Assembly: GCF_020905335.1 (NCBI RefSeq)
Contig: NZ_JAJJMN010000001.1
Location: 1,364,001 to 1,428,000, forward strand
DNA length: 64,000 nt
Direction of reading: 5' to 3'
Source of the DNA: Flavobacterium lipolyticum
GTDB lineage: Bacteria > Bacteroidota > Bacteroidia > Flavobacteriales > Flavobacteriaceae
The position numbers and the translations under genes were made by a program. The notes under the pieces are model-generated. The model ran no database searches. It was not told the DNA's origin and was given only the letters and a program-made list of their open reading frames with translations. Below, one piece after another: positions 26,175 through 34,782 of this stretch; the first letter of the stretch is position 1; each line of letters begins with the position of its first letter.

Positions 26175-26765
26175 ATGAAAAAATTATTAGTACTTTGTTT
26201 TGTAGTTCTTCTGTCTTCTAATTTCTATGGGCAAGATGTAACTACAAAAGCAGTAAAAAGCAAAACCGAAGCTGCTGCGAAAAAGAAAAAAGCAGAAGCA
26301 GATAAAGCGAAAGCCGACGCTAAAAAAGAAACTGCAAAATCCAAAAAGGCAGCTGATGATGCCAGCAAAGCGGCAGCAAAAGCGACAAAAGAGTCTGCAA
26401 GCACAGCAAAAAAAGCTGCCGACAAACAGGCAACCAAAGCTAAAAACGAGGCTACAAAAGCAAAAACTGATGCTGTAAAAGCCACAAAGACCGCTGACAA
26501 AGCAGCAAGCACAAAAGCCGCCAGTGCAAAAGCTGACGTAACAAAAACAGCAGCAAAAGCAACTGAAGCTTCAAAAGCAGCACAAAAAGACGCCGCTGCT
26601 GCAAAAAAAACAGCTTCGAAAACAATAAAAGAAACGAATGAAAAAGCTCCAAAAGTAGCCGACAAAGTAACCGGCGAGTACAATGGAAAAAAAGTATATA
26701 CCGGACCAAAAGGCGGTAAATACTACATTAATAAAAATGGAAACAAAACCTATATTCAGGATTAA
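26175..26765 (+). CDS. Secreted Lys/Ala-rich protein with C-terminal PBCV-type basic adaptor domain
   Basis: A 196-residue protein. A signal peptide (MKKLLVLCFVVLLSSNFYGQ) is followed by about 130 residues almost entirely of Ala, Lys, Thr, Asp and Glu in irregular KAA/KAD repeats (about 25-160), which will form a long charged helix like histone H1 tails or TolA. The C-terminal GKKVYTGPKGGKYYINKNG matches the PBCV basic adaptor domain first seen in Chlorella viruses. It follows the outer-membrane gene by 63 bp. A periplasmic or surface spacer is possible. The long antisense frames opposite it are composition artefacts. Confidence 0.8.
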   Translation: MKKLLVLCFVVLLSSNFYGQDVTTKAVKSKTEAAAKKKKAEADKAKADAKKETAKSKKAADDASKAAAKATKESASTAKKAADKQATKAKNEATKAKTDAVKATKTADKAASTKAASAKADVTKTAAKATEASKAAQKDAAAAKKTASKTIKETNEKAPKVADKVTGEYNGKKVYTGPKGGKYYINKNGNKTYIQD

Positions 26766-26786
26766 AGTTCCTTTTACCAATATCTG

Positions 26787-26813
26787 AAAGGGGTTACTTA
26801 CAGTAACTCCTTT
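26787..26813 (+). terminator. Intrinsic terminator after the Lys/Ala-rich gene
   Basis: Arms AAAGGGGTTACT and AGTAACTCCTTT form a 12-bp stem with one G-T pair and a 3-base loop, followed by a run of eight T in total. It closes the transcript of the 26175 gene. Confidence 0.8.
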
Positions 26814-27004
26814 TTTTTGTCTATTGAGAAACCAAATATTCGTTAACATACAAATAACTTTTCCTTCCAAACACTACTAATTCCACAACCTAAACAACGA
26901 ATTATATGGGCTGAAGCCCCTTATAGAGTTAATAATTTAGTAATACGTACGAAATAACATAAAAAGCATATTTCTTTATCTTCGTTTTTAAAAAGTGTTA
27001 CACT

Positions 27005-28081
27005 ATGAGCATTGACTATTCTGCGAACAAAACAATTTTAGTTGCTCCATTAAACTGGGGATTAGGTCATGCGACAAGATGCATCCCTATTATAAAAGCG
27101 CTTCAGGAAAACAATTACATCCCGATAATTGCTTCTGACGGTGTTGCGTTAGCATTGTTACGAAAAGAGTTTCCATACATTCAAACCCTTGAATTACCAT
27201 CTTATCATATCGAATACGCCAAGAATGCTAAAAACTTCAAATGGAAGCTGATTAAAAACCTGCCAAAAATGATTGTCGCCATCCTTGACGAAAAAAAAAT
27301 CGTAAAAAGCTGGATTAAAAAACACGGAATAGACGGTATTATTTCGGATAACCGACTAGGGGTTTTCAGTAAAAAAGTCCCTTCCGTTTTTATGACCCAT
27401 CAATTGAATGTCATGACCGGAAACACCACCTGGTTCACCAGTAAATGCCATCAGCATATTATAAAAAAATACACGGAATGCTGGGTTCCGGACACTAATG
27501 ACACGATAAATCTCACCGGAGAATTGGGTCATCTTAAAACGGATGATCTAAAACTAAAGTATATTGGTCCATTAAGCAGAATGCGTAAAAAAGACACTCC
27601 GAAAGTATATGATCTGATGATTATCCTCTCAGGACCTGAACCTCAGCGTACTTTTTTGGACGAAAAATTACAGAAAGAAATTGTCAATTATAAAGGAAAA
27701 GTAGTGTTTGTTCAGGGTATTGTGGAAAAAACACAAACCAAATGGCAAGCCGGAAATGTTACGTATTATAATTTCATGAACTCTAAACAGTTGGAACAGA
27801 CTTTTAACGAAAGTGAATTTGTCTTATGCCGCTCCGGTTACACGACCGTTATGGATTTGGCAAAATTAGGCAAGAAAGCCTTTTTTATTCCAACTCCGGG
27901 GCAATACGAGCAGGAATATCTGGCCATAAAGCTTCAGAACGAAAATTTAGTACCTTATGCAATGCAAGACGACTTTACGATTGAAGATCTTTCAAAAGTA
28001 AAGTCGTTTAAAGGTCTGACTCAATTTAACGATACGATAGACTGGGATACTCTGTTTACCGTTTTTGAGGATGAAAACTAA
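27005..28081 (+). CDS. Glycosyltransferase family protein (MurG/GT28-like fold)
   Basis: A 358-residue cytosolic glycosyltransferase-like protein. The start ILVAPLNWGLGHATRCIPII has the G-x-G-H loop of GT-B enzymes, and the second half (CRSGYTTVMDLAKLGKKAFFIPTPGQYEQEYLA) is the nucleotide-sugar end seen in MurG/GT28 proteins. The sugar donor and acceptor are unknown. It is transcribed alone. Its stop overlaps the stop of the convergent porin gene by 4 bp. A weak hairpin with GGGCTGAAGCCCC lies upstream near 26908-26923. Confidence 0.85.
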   Translation: MSIDYSANKTILVAPLNWGLGHATRCIPIIKALQENNYIPIIASDGVALALLRKEFPYIQTLELPSYHIEYAKNAKNFKWKLIKNLPKMIVAILDEKKIVKSWIKKHGIDGIISDNRLGVFSKKVPSVFMTHQLNVMTGNTTWFTSKCHQHIIKKYTECWVPDTNDTINLTGELGHLKTDDLKLKYIGPLSRMRKKDTPKVYDLMIILSGPEPQRTFLDEKLQKEIVNYKGKVVFVQGIVEKTQTKWQAGNVTYYNFMNSKQLEQTFNESEFVLCRSGYTTVMDLAKLGKKAFFIPTPGQYEQEYLAIKLQNENLVPYAMQDDFTIEDLSKVKSFKGLTQFNDTIDWDTLFTVFEDEN

Positions 28082-29382
28082 AAGTTAAACTGTGCCTGCA
28101 AACGCAATAAGTTTCCTTGCTGTCTGTTCACAGGAAGTGCACTGTCCTGGAAAGTTCTGTCGGCAATCACATATTCCGCAGTAAGTTCAAAGGCTTTTAG
28201 AGGCTGCCATTCTATACCAAATTCATAATCTCTAACGACATAACTTCTGGCATCTTTCTCATATTTCTTCCCTCCGTCGTAATATTGAAATTTGGCGAAA
28301 GGATAAATAACTTGTTTTTTAATATCTAATTTGTAGTTCAGTAAAACATAACCACCGTCCAGATCTGTTTCATCGACTGCATTAGTTACTGAATTGTATC
28401 TTGGTCCTTTTCCGATATTGTACTCTGTCTGAATTCCAAAAGGTCTTGGATATAATACAAAGGTTGCTCCTACCCTTTGATCTTTTACGTGCTGTGAATT
28501 GTTCACTTTAACTCCTGATGAAATTTCACCTGAAAAAGCCCATTTTCCGGCATAAGCCTGAATTCCGGGTTCGATAATCTGGCTTCCAATTACAAATGGG
28601 TACGTTACTCTTGCCACCACATTCAAATCTCTGTTTCCATCTAATCTATTCGCGATCTGCCCATTGTACACTCCAAAAGCGAATACACCATAATCACCTG
28701 ATCCTTTATAACCGTCTTTTACCAACATTTCAAAACGCTCTCTGATTTTAGCCGGTGCCCAGTAAAAAAACATTCCTAAATCACGTTCGTTTAATATGGC
28801 ACTGTTCAATGCATCGTTTCGATCTAAAGTTAAACGCTGTCCACTTGACTGCATATTCTCGAAACCGTATGGTATTTTACTCTGCCCGACACGTAATCTG
28901 TACTCTCTCTTCTTATCAAAAGAAAGGTCAAAATATAAATCCCGAACCTGAACAAAATTCTGAACTCCTGTAACCGGAGAACTCGCAAAATCAGGTTGAA
29001 AATAAAAAAATACATTTGGATGAACCTGACCAGAAAACACTAAACGTGCACGTCTGATAAATAAACCATTGTTTGCTTTTGCATCCGGGGCCGTAGAAGT
29101 TGTCCCCCATGATCTGTCGCACTGATCACATGATACTTTATCATTTGTAGAAAACAAACCATTGTATCGTATTTGTGCATAACCTCTTAAAGAAATCTTA
29201 TCATACCAGCGATCTTTATCCGTTTCATCATCATTCTTTTCGGATTGAGTGTCTGGCAGTTTTGCTTTGTTGATTGAATCAAGAAGACGTACTACTTCTT
29301 TTTTTACCTCTTCTTTACTTAGATCCTGTGCGTTTGATACACAAGTAATTAGCAACAGAATTGCTATTAGTTTTATTTTCAT
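28078..29382 (-). CDS. Phosphate-selective porin (OprO/OprP family)
   Basis: A 434-residue outer-membrane porin. Signal peptide to about 18, then a short helical linker (EVKKEVVRLLDSINKAK) and a 16-strand-type barrel ending LRLQAQFNF. LRGYAQIRYNG and NNGLFIRRARLVFSGQVHPNVFFYFQPDF match the OprO/OprP family. Position directly downstream of a PhoR-like kinase and PhoB-like regulator on the same strand supports a phosphate role, but substrate specificity is inference. A GATCTTTG box (minus strand, 29417-29424) and a TGTTAA inverted repeat (29435-29453) lie upstream. Confidence 0.87.
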   Translation of the reverse strand: MKIKLIAILLLITCVSNAQDLSKEEVKKEVVRLLDSINKAKLPDTQSEKNDDETDKDRWYDKISLRGYAQIRYNGLFSTNDKVSCDQCDRSWGTTSTAPDAKANNGLFIRRARLVFSGQVHPNVFFYFQPDFASSPVTGVQNFVQVRDLYFDLSFDKKREYRLRVGQSKIPYGFENMQSSGQRLTLDRNDALNSAILNERDLGMFFYWAPAKIRERFEMLVKDGYKGSGDYGVFAFGVYNGQIANRLDGNRDLNVVARVTYPFVIGSQIIEPGIQAYAGKWAFSGEISSGVKVNNSQHVKDQRVGATFVLYPRPFGIQTEYNIGKGPRYNSVTNAVDETDLDGGYVLLNYKLDIKKQVIYPFAKFQYYDGGKKYEKDARSYVVRDYEFGIEWQPLKAFELTAEYVIADRTFQDSALPVNRQQGNLLRLQAQFNF

Positions 29383-29434
29383 TCTTTTTGTTTTCTGATC
29401 CCTTAATTTTTCGAATGCAAAGATCTGCCACCTA

Positions 29435-29453
29435 TGTTAAGATATCATTAACA
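29435..29453. promoter_or_regulatory. Candidate operator upstream of the porin gene
   Basis: TGTTAA and TTAACA form an inverted repeat around a 7-base spacer (GATATCA). It lies 11 bp upstream of the near-consensus -7 box GATCTTTG on the minus strand, where a regulator such as the neighbouring PhoB-like protein could bind. No experiment or motif model supports this yet. Confidence 0.3.
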
Positions 29454-29556
29454 AGGTGTTACTATAACAAAAAGGAATTGTTTCGAAATGGTTACGTAAA
29501 TTTCATTAGTGTTAAAACATTAGATTTCACGGTACTTCACTCCAACAAGCTTACAA

Positions 29557-30636
29557 TTATTTAACTTCGGCTTTTACTGTTTTATTTGCTTTTTCAAGCG
29601 TAAAAGAGAATTCAGAACCAATTCCGAACTCACTTTCTACATATACTTTCTCTTTATGTGCTTCAATAATGTGCTTTACAATAGCCAATCCTAATCCGGA
29701 ACCACCCTCTGAACGGGTTCCACTTTTATCCACTCTGTAAAAACGTTCGAAAAGTCTCGGAATGTTTTGTTTTTCAACACCTTCACCATTATCACTAATA
29801 CGAATCAGTACTTTTTTCTTGGTTAGGTTAACAACTCCCACCTCAGTCAAACCACCTTCTTTACCATACTTAATAGAGTTCACGATCAGGTTTTCCAGAA
29901 CTTGCTGAATTCTGTCCTTATCTCCGCGAATGATTACTGACTTAATGTTCTTGCTTTCAAAAGCCAGTTTAATTTTCTTTTTGTCGGCTTTCATCTCCAA
30001 TAAATCGAAAACGTTTTGAATCAGTTCTACAATATCAAAATCGCTCATGATTAAATCCAGATCTCCTGATTCTAATTTGGTGATCATGTCCAGATCTTCA
30101 ACGATATAAATCAATCGCTCAACCCCTTTCTCAGCTCGCTTTAAATATTTTTTTCGAATGTTCTTATCTTCCATAGCGCCATCCAGCAAAGTCGAAACAT
30201 ACCCCTGAACCGTAAACAAAGGCGTTTTCAGCTCGTGCGAAACATTTCCAAGAAACTCACGTCGGTACTGCTCCCGGATCTCCAGCATTTCAATTTCCAG
30301 CTTTTTATCGGTGGCAAACTTTTTTACCTCGCGCGAAAGCGTTTCCATGTCTGTAGTTATAGGCTGATTGATCAATGTTGTTGTCTCTAATAACGAAACC
30401 TCATCGTATATCTTCTTGACTCTTCTATAAATAAAACGCTCCACACGGTATTGCAAGACCAAAAATGAAAAAGCATAAATAGATATTATAAAGATTATTC
30501 CGAATGCAAATTGATACTTCAATTGGTTTTTATAAAACAAAGACATCAATATCATCACAAATCCTGTTGCAAAAAGACTTATGTATAATGCTGACTTTAC
30601 AGCAAATTTGTATGTTTTTTTAAAATTAATTTTCAT
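29557..30636 (-). CDS. Sensor histidine kinase, PhoR-like
   Basis: A 359-residue membrane kinase with two transmembrane segments (about 14-33 and 43-62) and almost no periplasmic loop. The dimerisation domain carries H134 in FLGNVSHELKTPL. The ATPase domain follows, with ISDNGEG, the F box RLFERFYRVDK and the G2 box GGSGLGLAIVKHI. The layout matches PhoR-type kinases of Bacteroidota. The response regulator is 240 bp upstream on the same strand and the porin 174 bp downstream. With no sensing domain, it likely responds through a membrane partner. Confidence 0.9.
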   Translation of the reverse strand: MKINFKKTYKFAVKSALYISLFATGFVMILMSLFYKNQLKYQFAFGIIFIISIYAFSFLVLQYRVERFIYRRVKKIYDEVSLLETTTLINQPITTDMETLSREVKKFATDKKLEIEMLEIREQYRREFLGNVSHELKTPLFTVQGYVSTLLDGAMEDKNIRKKYLKRAEKGVERLIYIVEDLDMITKLESGDLDLIMSDFDIVELIQNVFDLLEMKADKKKIKLAFESKNIKSVIIRGDKDRIQQVLENLIVNSIKYGKEGGLTEVGVVNLTKKKVLIRISDNGEGVEKQNIPRLFERFYRVDKSGTRSEGGSGLGLAIVKHIIEAHKEKVYVESEFGIGSEFSFTLEKANKTVKAEVK

Positions 30637-30730
30637 TGAAATTATTGAGTCATTAAGAGATTAAGAAAATTAAGTTCTGTATTTGAGTTCTATTCTTTCG
30701 GGCAAAAGAAAAAAAGGAACAACTCAAAAA

Positions 30731-30781
30731 CCATATAAGAAAATGAAGATTACACAAACTTCAATTCTTATATGGTTTAAA
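30731..30781. repeat. Hairpin between regulator and kinase genes
   Basis: Outer arms AACCATATAAGAA (30732-30744) and TTCTTATATGGTT (30768-30780) are perfect 13-bp complements. Inner arms TGAAG and CTTCA add a second stem. It lies in the 240 bp between the phoB-like and phoR-like genes and could lower or stabilise the kinase mRNA. Confidence 0.7.
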
Positions 30782-30875
30782 TGTATTGAATATTTTAAAA
30801 CAATTTGAATGAATTTAAATCCTGATAAAGTTTTCTTAGTAACTTAACTCACAAGAACCTCAGGACCTTAAAAAT

Positions 30876-31559
30876 CTAAACTTCAAATTTATACCCCACT
30901 CCTTTTATGGTTTTAAAAAGGTCTTCTCCAATTTTTTCGCGAAGCTTTCGAATATGAACATCAATCGTTCTTCCTCCTACTACCACTTCATTCCCCCAGA
31001 CTTTATCGAGAATTTCGTCTCTTTTAAAAACTTTCCCTGGTTTTGAAGCTAACAAGTAAAACAATTCAAATTCTTTTCTTGGTAAGGCAATCTCAATGTT
31101 ACCTTTAATGATCTTGTATTCTTCACGGTTAATCTCTATTCCGCCTACATTTAAGGTATCACTTACGACTTCTTGTTCTTTTAACCTTCTTAACAGCGCC
31201 TTTACTTTGGAGACCAATAATTTCGGTTTTATTGGCTTGGTAATATAATCATCTGCACCTGCATCAAAACCAGCTACTTGTGAATAATCTTCACTTCTTG
31301 CGGTAAGGAATGTTATGATAACATTATTTAATTCGGGAATTTTTCTAATGTGTTCGCAAGCTTCCATTCCATCCATTTCTGCCATCATTACATCCATAAT
31401 AATCAATTCCGGCAATTCTTTCTGAGCCTTTGCAATTGCTTCTTTTCCGTTAGAGGCAGTTACAATCTGGTAGCCTTCCTGAGCAAGGTTATAGCCAACG
31501 ATTTCTAAGATATCTGGTTCATCGTCAACTAGTAAAATCTTGGTTTGTGTTTTTTTCAT
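30876..31559 (-). CDS. Response regulator, PhoB/OmpR type
   Basis: A 227-residue two-component regulator. The receiver domain has the acidic pair in LLVDDEPD (D12, D13), phosphorylation site D56 (in IIMDVMMAEMDG) and the conserved K near 105. The C-terminal winged helix (about 125-226: LPRKEFELFYLLASKPGKVF, DVHIRKLREKIG, IKGVGYKF) is of OmpR/PhoB type. ATG 31559 is chosen over an upstream ATG because the MKKTQTKILLVDDEP start fits the family. It is probably first in an operon with the kinase and acts on the porin and TonB receptor genes, an inference from position. Confidence 0.93.
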   Translation of the reverse strand: MKKTQTKILLVDDEPDILEIVGYNLAQEGYQIVTASNGKEAIAKAQKELPELIIMDVMMAEMDGMEACEHIRKIPELNNVIITFLTARSEDYSQVAGFDAGADDYITKPIKPKLLVSKVKALLRRLKEQEVVSDTLNVGGIEINREEYKIIKGNIEIALPRKEFELFYLLASKPGKVFKRDEILDKVWGNEVVVGGRTIDVHIRKLREKIGEDLFKTIKGVGYKFEV

Positions 31560-31789
31560 AAATAGCAAAAATTGAGATTTTTACATCAAATTTTCTTTAT
31601 TATACATTCGATGATTTTCATTTGAGATGGTAAATATACTAATAAAACGACCGTTAAAAATTGCGGTTAACGGTAATTTAATCTGGTAACAATTTGATAA
31701 TCTAAGCAACACGAAAACATAACAAGTGGCTAACATGAACTTTACACAGCGTCTTTTTCTTTGCACAAAAATTTAAACACAACACTGAA

Positions 31790-34591
31790 ATGAAATTCAA
31801 TTTAAAATTTCTATTTATCACATTATTCATCTGTACGATTTCGATCGCACAAAACAAAGGTACGATTTCTGGTGTATTAACCGACAAAGAAACCAACAAT
31901 GAAGCCCTACCTTTTGCAAATGTTTTATTAAAGGGAACAAACATTAGCGCAAACACTGACATTGAGGGAAAATATTCCTTAAATGTAAATCCGGGAAATT
32001 ATATCATTATTTTTAGTTTCGTTGGATATGAATCTGTAGAAAAGCCAGTTACTGTAAAAGCAAATGAAACAATCACTGTAAATCAGGTACTTTCGTCAGG
32101 AAGTTTTACACTTAAAGATGTTGTTGTAAAATCGTCTGCCGTAAACAAAGAAAAAGAAACCGCCTTATTACTCGATCAAAAAAATGCTGTTGTTATCAAA
32201 CAAAGTATTGGAGCACAGGAAATGTCAAGAAAAGGTGTTAGTGATGTTGAAGAAGGTTTGACAAAAATCACCGGAATTACAAAAGTAGGATCAAGAGGTT
32301 TATTTGTTCGTGGATTAGAAGACCGATACAACAATTTATTAATCAACGATCTTGCCGCTCCAACAAACAATCCTTTTTTAAAGATTATCCCATTGGACTT
32401 ATTTTCAACTGATATTGTTGGTGTTATAGAAGTATACAAGACTTTCAACCCTAATATATATGGTGACTTCGCTGGAGGAACATTTAATATTCAGACTTCG
32501 AAAAACACAAAAAGCATTACAAAAATTAATATCGGAACTAGTTATATTGCCAATAGTAATTTTAAAAGATTCTCTCTTTCTAAAGATGCAGACTCAGCAG
32601 AAGGTTTCTTTGGAATGACAGGAGACAATAGAAAACTGCCTTCATTATTAGGAGGTACTCCTTCCGGACATGTTTTTACTCCTCAAGAATCGTTAAATTC
32701 ATTTCAAAGTGGTTTTGATGTTTCACCGATTAGAAGTCCGCTAAACACAAGTATTGGATTTTTACATTCAGAAAAATTCGACTTAGGTAAGGACAGAAAC
32801 TTTTCTTATATCTTTTCGATAAATGCTGAAAACAGCTATGGGATTCAAGAAGGAGTAGACAGAACTTTTGCCTATCAAAGTACCGGAATCGCTTACAAAA
32901 CTGACTTTGTTACGACAGACAACCATTATAAAACTTCTTTAACGGGTTTATTAGGTTTAAATTATAGTGCCAAAAGATTCAAATTAGCTTACAATAGTCT
33001 TTTTATAAGAACTACTGACAATTTAATCAAAGATCAATTTGGTGTTGCAAATGCTGAAACAGGAACCGGAACAAACAAAACTCTTATCCGAACGAATCAA
33101 TTAGACCAGTCAAATTATTGGAATAATCAACTGTTAGGAGAATACGCATTAACTGAAGACAAAAGTCAGACTGTAAAAGCTGGTATCTCTTATGCAAAAA
33201 CAAAATACGACCAACCTGACAGAAAAGCATTCTCAGGTGTAAAAACTGAAAATGACGGAGTTATAGCTTCAATTGCCGGAAATAACTTTATCAAACAATA
33301 TCTGGAAATTACCGGAAATTCATACTTCTCTGGCTTAGCAGAATACAACTTAAAGTTTGGATCAGACAAAAACCATAAACTTACAGTTGGATATAACGGA
33401 AATAAATCTGATATGGAATCTTCTTATCGTTTTATTTCACCAACTACAGGTCCAAATGTTGATGCTCCTTTGAATAGCATTGACAATCAATTGAACGGCT
33501 ACGTAGCCGGAGGTGCTTTTAACTACAGAGAAAGCTCTAACTCGACTTATAAAGCAATCCTAAAAGAAGGAACCAATGCCGGGTATGCAAATTTACTTTA
33601 TAAGTTCAATGAAAAACTTGAAGTGAATGGTGGAGTAAGAGTAGAAAATGCAAATAGAACTACTAAGTACAGACAACAAGGTTCATTTGACGAACCATTC
33701 ATAACTTTAAATTACGATAAAGTTTATTTTCTACCTTCGGTAAATACTAAATACAGTATTAATGAAAAATCAAATATCCGTTTAGCCGGTGGTATAACTT
33801 ATACAAAACCTGTAATAATGGAAGCTTATCCAATTGAATACATCAATGCCGATGGAACTTCTATGAAAGGAAACCCATATTTAGTAAATAGCGACAATTA
33901 CAATGTTGATTTAAAGTATGAGCTTTTCCCAACAGCGAAAGAAATGTTTGCAGTTGGTCTTTTTGGAAAGAAAATGAAAAATCCAATTGAAAGAACATTA
34001 ACCGCTAATGCTGCAGGTTCTACAATCATTACCTATTTGAATTCAGACAATGCCGTTCTATACGGTGCAGAAATTGAATTCATATATGATTTAGGAAGAC
34101 TTACTAATACTTTTAAAGATTTCTCACTAGGATTCAATACTTCATTAATGAGTACAAAAGCAGAAGTAAAACCTTTCATCATAAACCCTGACGGAAGTAC
34201 TTCACAATCAATAGAAACTCATAGATCAAGAGATTTACAAGGTGCTTCAAAATGGTTGATTAATTCCGATTTAAAATATCAATTTGACATTAATAAGAAT
34301 TGGAGCAATACTCTTTCATTAGTTTATTCCGTATTTGGAAAGAGAATCTATGCAGTAGGGACAAATGGTTTAGATCATATTTACGAACTGCCAGTACAAC
34401 AATTAGACTTTGTATGGAGCAGTAAAATAAATGATCATTTTGATATAAAATTCTCAGCAGACAACTTAATTGACCCTGCTCGTAAATTTGAAATTGGAGA
34501 TAACAGCGTAACTCCTGTTATAGGAGATCCGATCACAAGAAGTTACAAAAAAAGCCGTGGGTTTTCTTTAAGCCTGGGATACACATTCTAA
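31790..34591 (+). CDS. TonB-dependent receptor with carboxypeptidase-regulatory-like domain
   Basis: A 933-residue outer-membrane receptor. Signal peptide to about 20 (ICTISIAQ), then a CarboxypepD_reg-like domain (about 24-105: GTISGVLTDKETNNEALPFANV), a plug domain (about 115-235: EVEEGLTKITGIT-like, SRGLFVRGLEDRYNN) and a barrel ending LGYTF. No SusD partner is encoded beside it, so uptake of a small ligand rather than glycan is more likely. It is divergent from the phoB-like gene across a 230 bp spacer and followed by a beta-helix lipoprotein, so these genes may form one regulon. Confidence 0.93.
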   Translation: MKFNLKFLFITLFICTISIAQNKGTISGVLTDKETNNEALPFANVLLKGTNISANTDIEGKYSLNVNPGNYIIIFSFVGYESVEKPVTVKANETITVNQVLSSGSFTLKDVVVKSSAVNKEKETALLLDQKNAVVIKQSIGAQEMSRKGVSDVEEGLTKITGITKVGSRGLFVRGLEDRYNNLLINDLAAPTNNPFLKIIPLDLFSTDIVGVIEVYKTFNPNIYGDFAGGTFNIQTSKNTKSITKINIGTSYIANSNFKRFSLSKDADSAEGFFGMTGDNRKLPSLLGGTPSGHVFTPQESLNSFQSGFDVSPIRSPLNTSIGFLHSEKFDLGKDRNFSYIFSINAENSYGIQEGVDRTFAYQSTGIAYKTDFVTTDNHYKTSLTGLLGLNYSAKRFKLAYNSLFIRTTDNLIKDQFGVANAETGTGTNKTLIRTNQLDQSNYWNNQLLGEYALTEDKSQTVKAGISYAKTKYDQPDRKAFSGVKTENDGVIASIAGNNFIKQYLEITGNSYFSGLAEYNLKFGSDKNHKLTVGYNGNKSDMESSYRFISPTTGPNVDAPLNSIDNQLNGYVAGGAFNYRESSNSTYKAILKEGTNAGYANLLYKFNEKLEVNGGVRVENANRTTKYRQQGSFDEPFITLNYDKVYFLPSVNTKYSINEKSNIRLAGGITYTKPVIMEAYPIEYINADGTSMKGNPYLVNSDNYNVDLKYELFPTAKEMFAVGLFGKKMKNPIERTLTANAAGSTIITYLNSDNAVLYGAEIEFIYDLGRLTNTFKDFSLGFNTSLMSTKAEVKPFIINPDGSTSQSIETHRSRDLQGASKWLINSDLKYQFDINKNWSNTLSLVYSVFGKRIYAVGTNGLDHIYELPVQQLDFVWSSKINDHFDIKFSADNLIDPARKFEIGDNSVTPVIGDPITRSYKKSRGFSLSLGYTF

Positions 34592-34613
34592 TACTATTTG
34601 CTTTTATAAATAC

Positions 34614-34637
34614 AAAGCCCTATTTCGATAGGGCTTT
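34614..34637 (+). terminator. Intrinsic terminator of the TonB receptor gene
   Basis: Arms AAAGCCCTA and TAGGGCTTT flank a 6-base loop and are followed by four more T. The stem starts 22 bp after the stop codon. Confidence 0.85.
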
Positions 34638-34742
34638 TTTTATAGTCCATTATAAATCAACTTAACATTAAATTCATATTTAAGAGATTTTATAATAACA
34701 GTATTGTAATACTTAGCTAACACATATGAAGTATTCCCATCC

Positions 34743-34750
34743 TAATTTTG
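34743..34750 (+). promoter_or_regulatory. -7 promoter element of the beta-helix lipoprotein gene
   Basis: TAATTTTG matches TAnnTTTG exactly and lies 32 bp before the ATG. The 34642-34742 stretch upstream contains a CTTAACATTAAA block that might carry a regulator site. Confidence 0.55.
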
Positions 34751-34782
34751 TCAGCAAAGAAATAAACTATTAAAACACAACT

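Noticed and set aside
26225..26709. Long overlapping antisense frames opposite the Lys/Ala-rich gene
   Set aside because: They are made of repeated Ala, Phe, Ser and Leu because the sense strand is GCA/AAA-rich. No start context or family was visible.
28755..29015. Frames opposite the porin gene
   Set aside because: They lie inside the clear porin coding region and have no features of their own.
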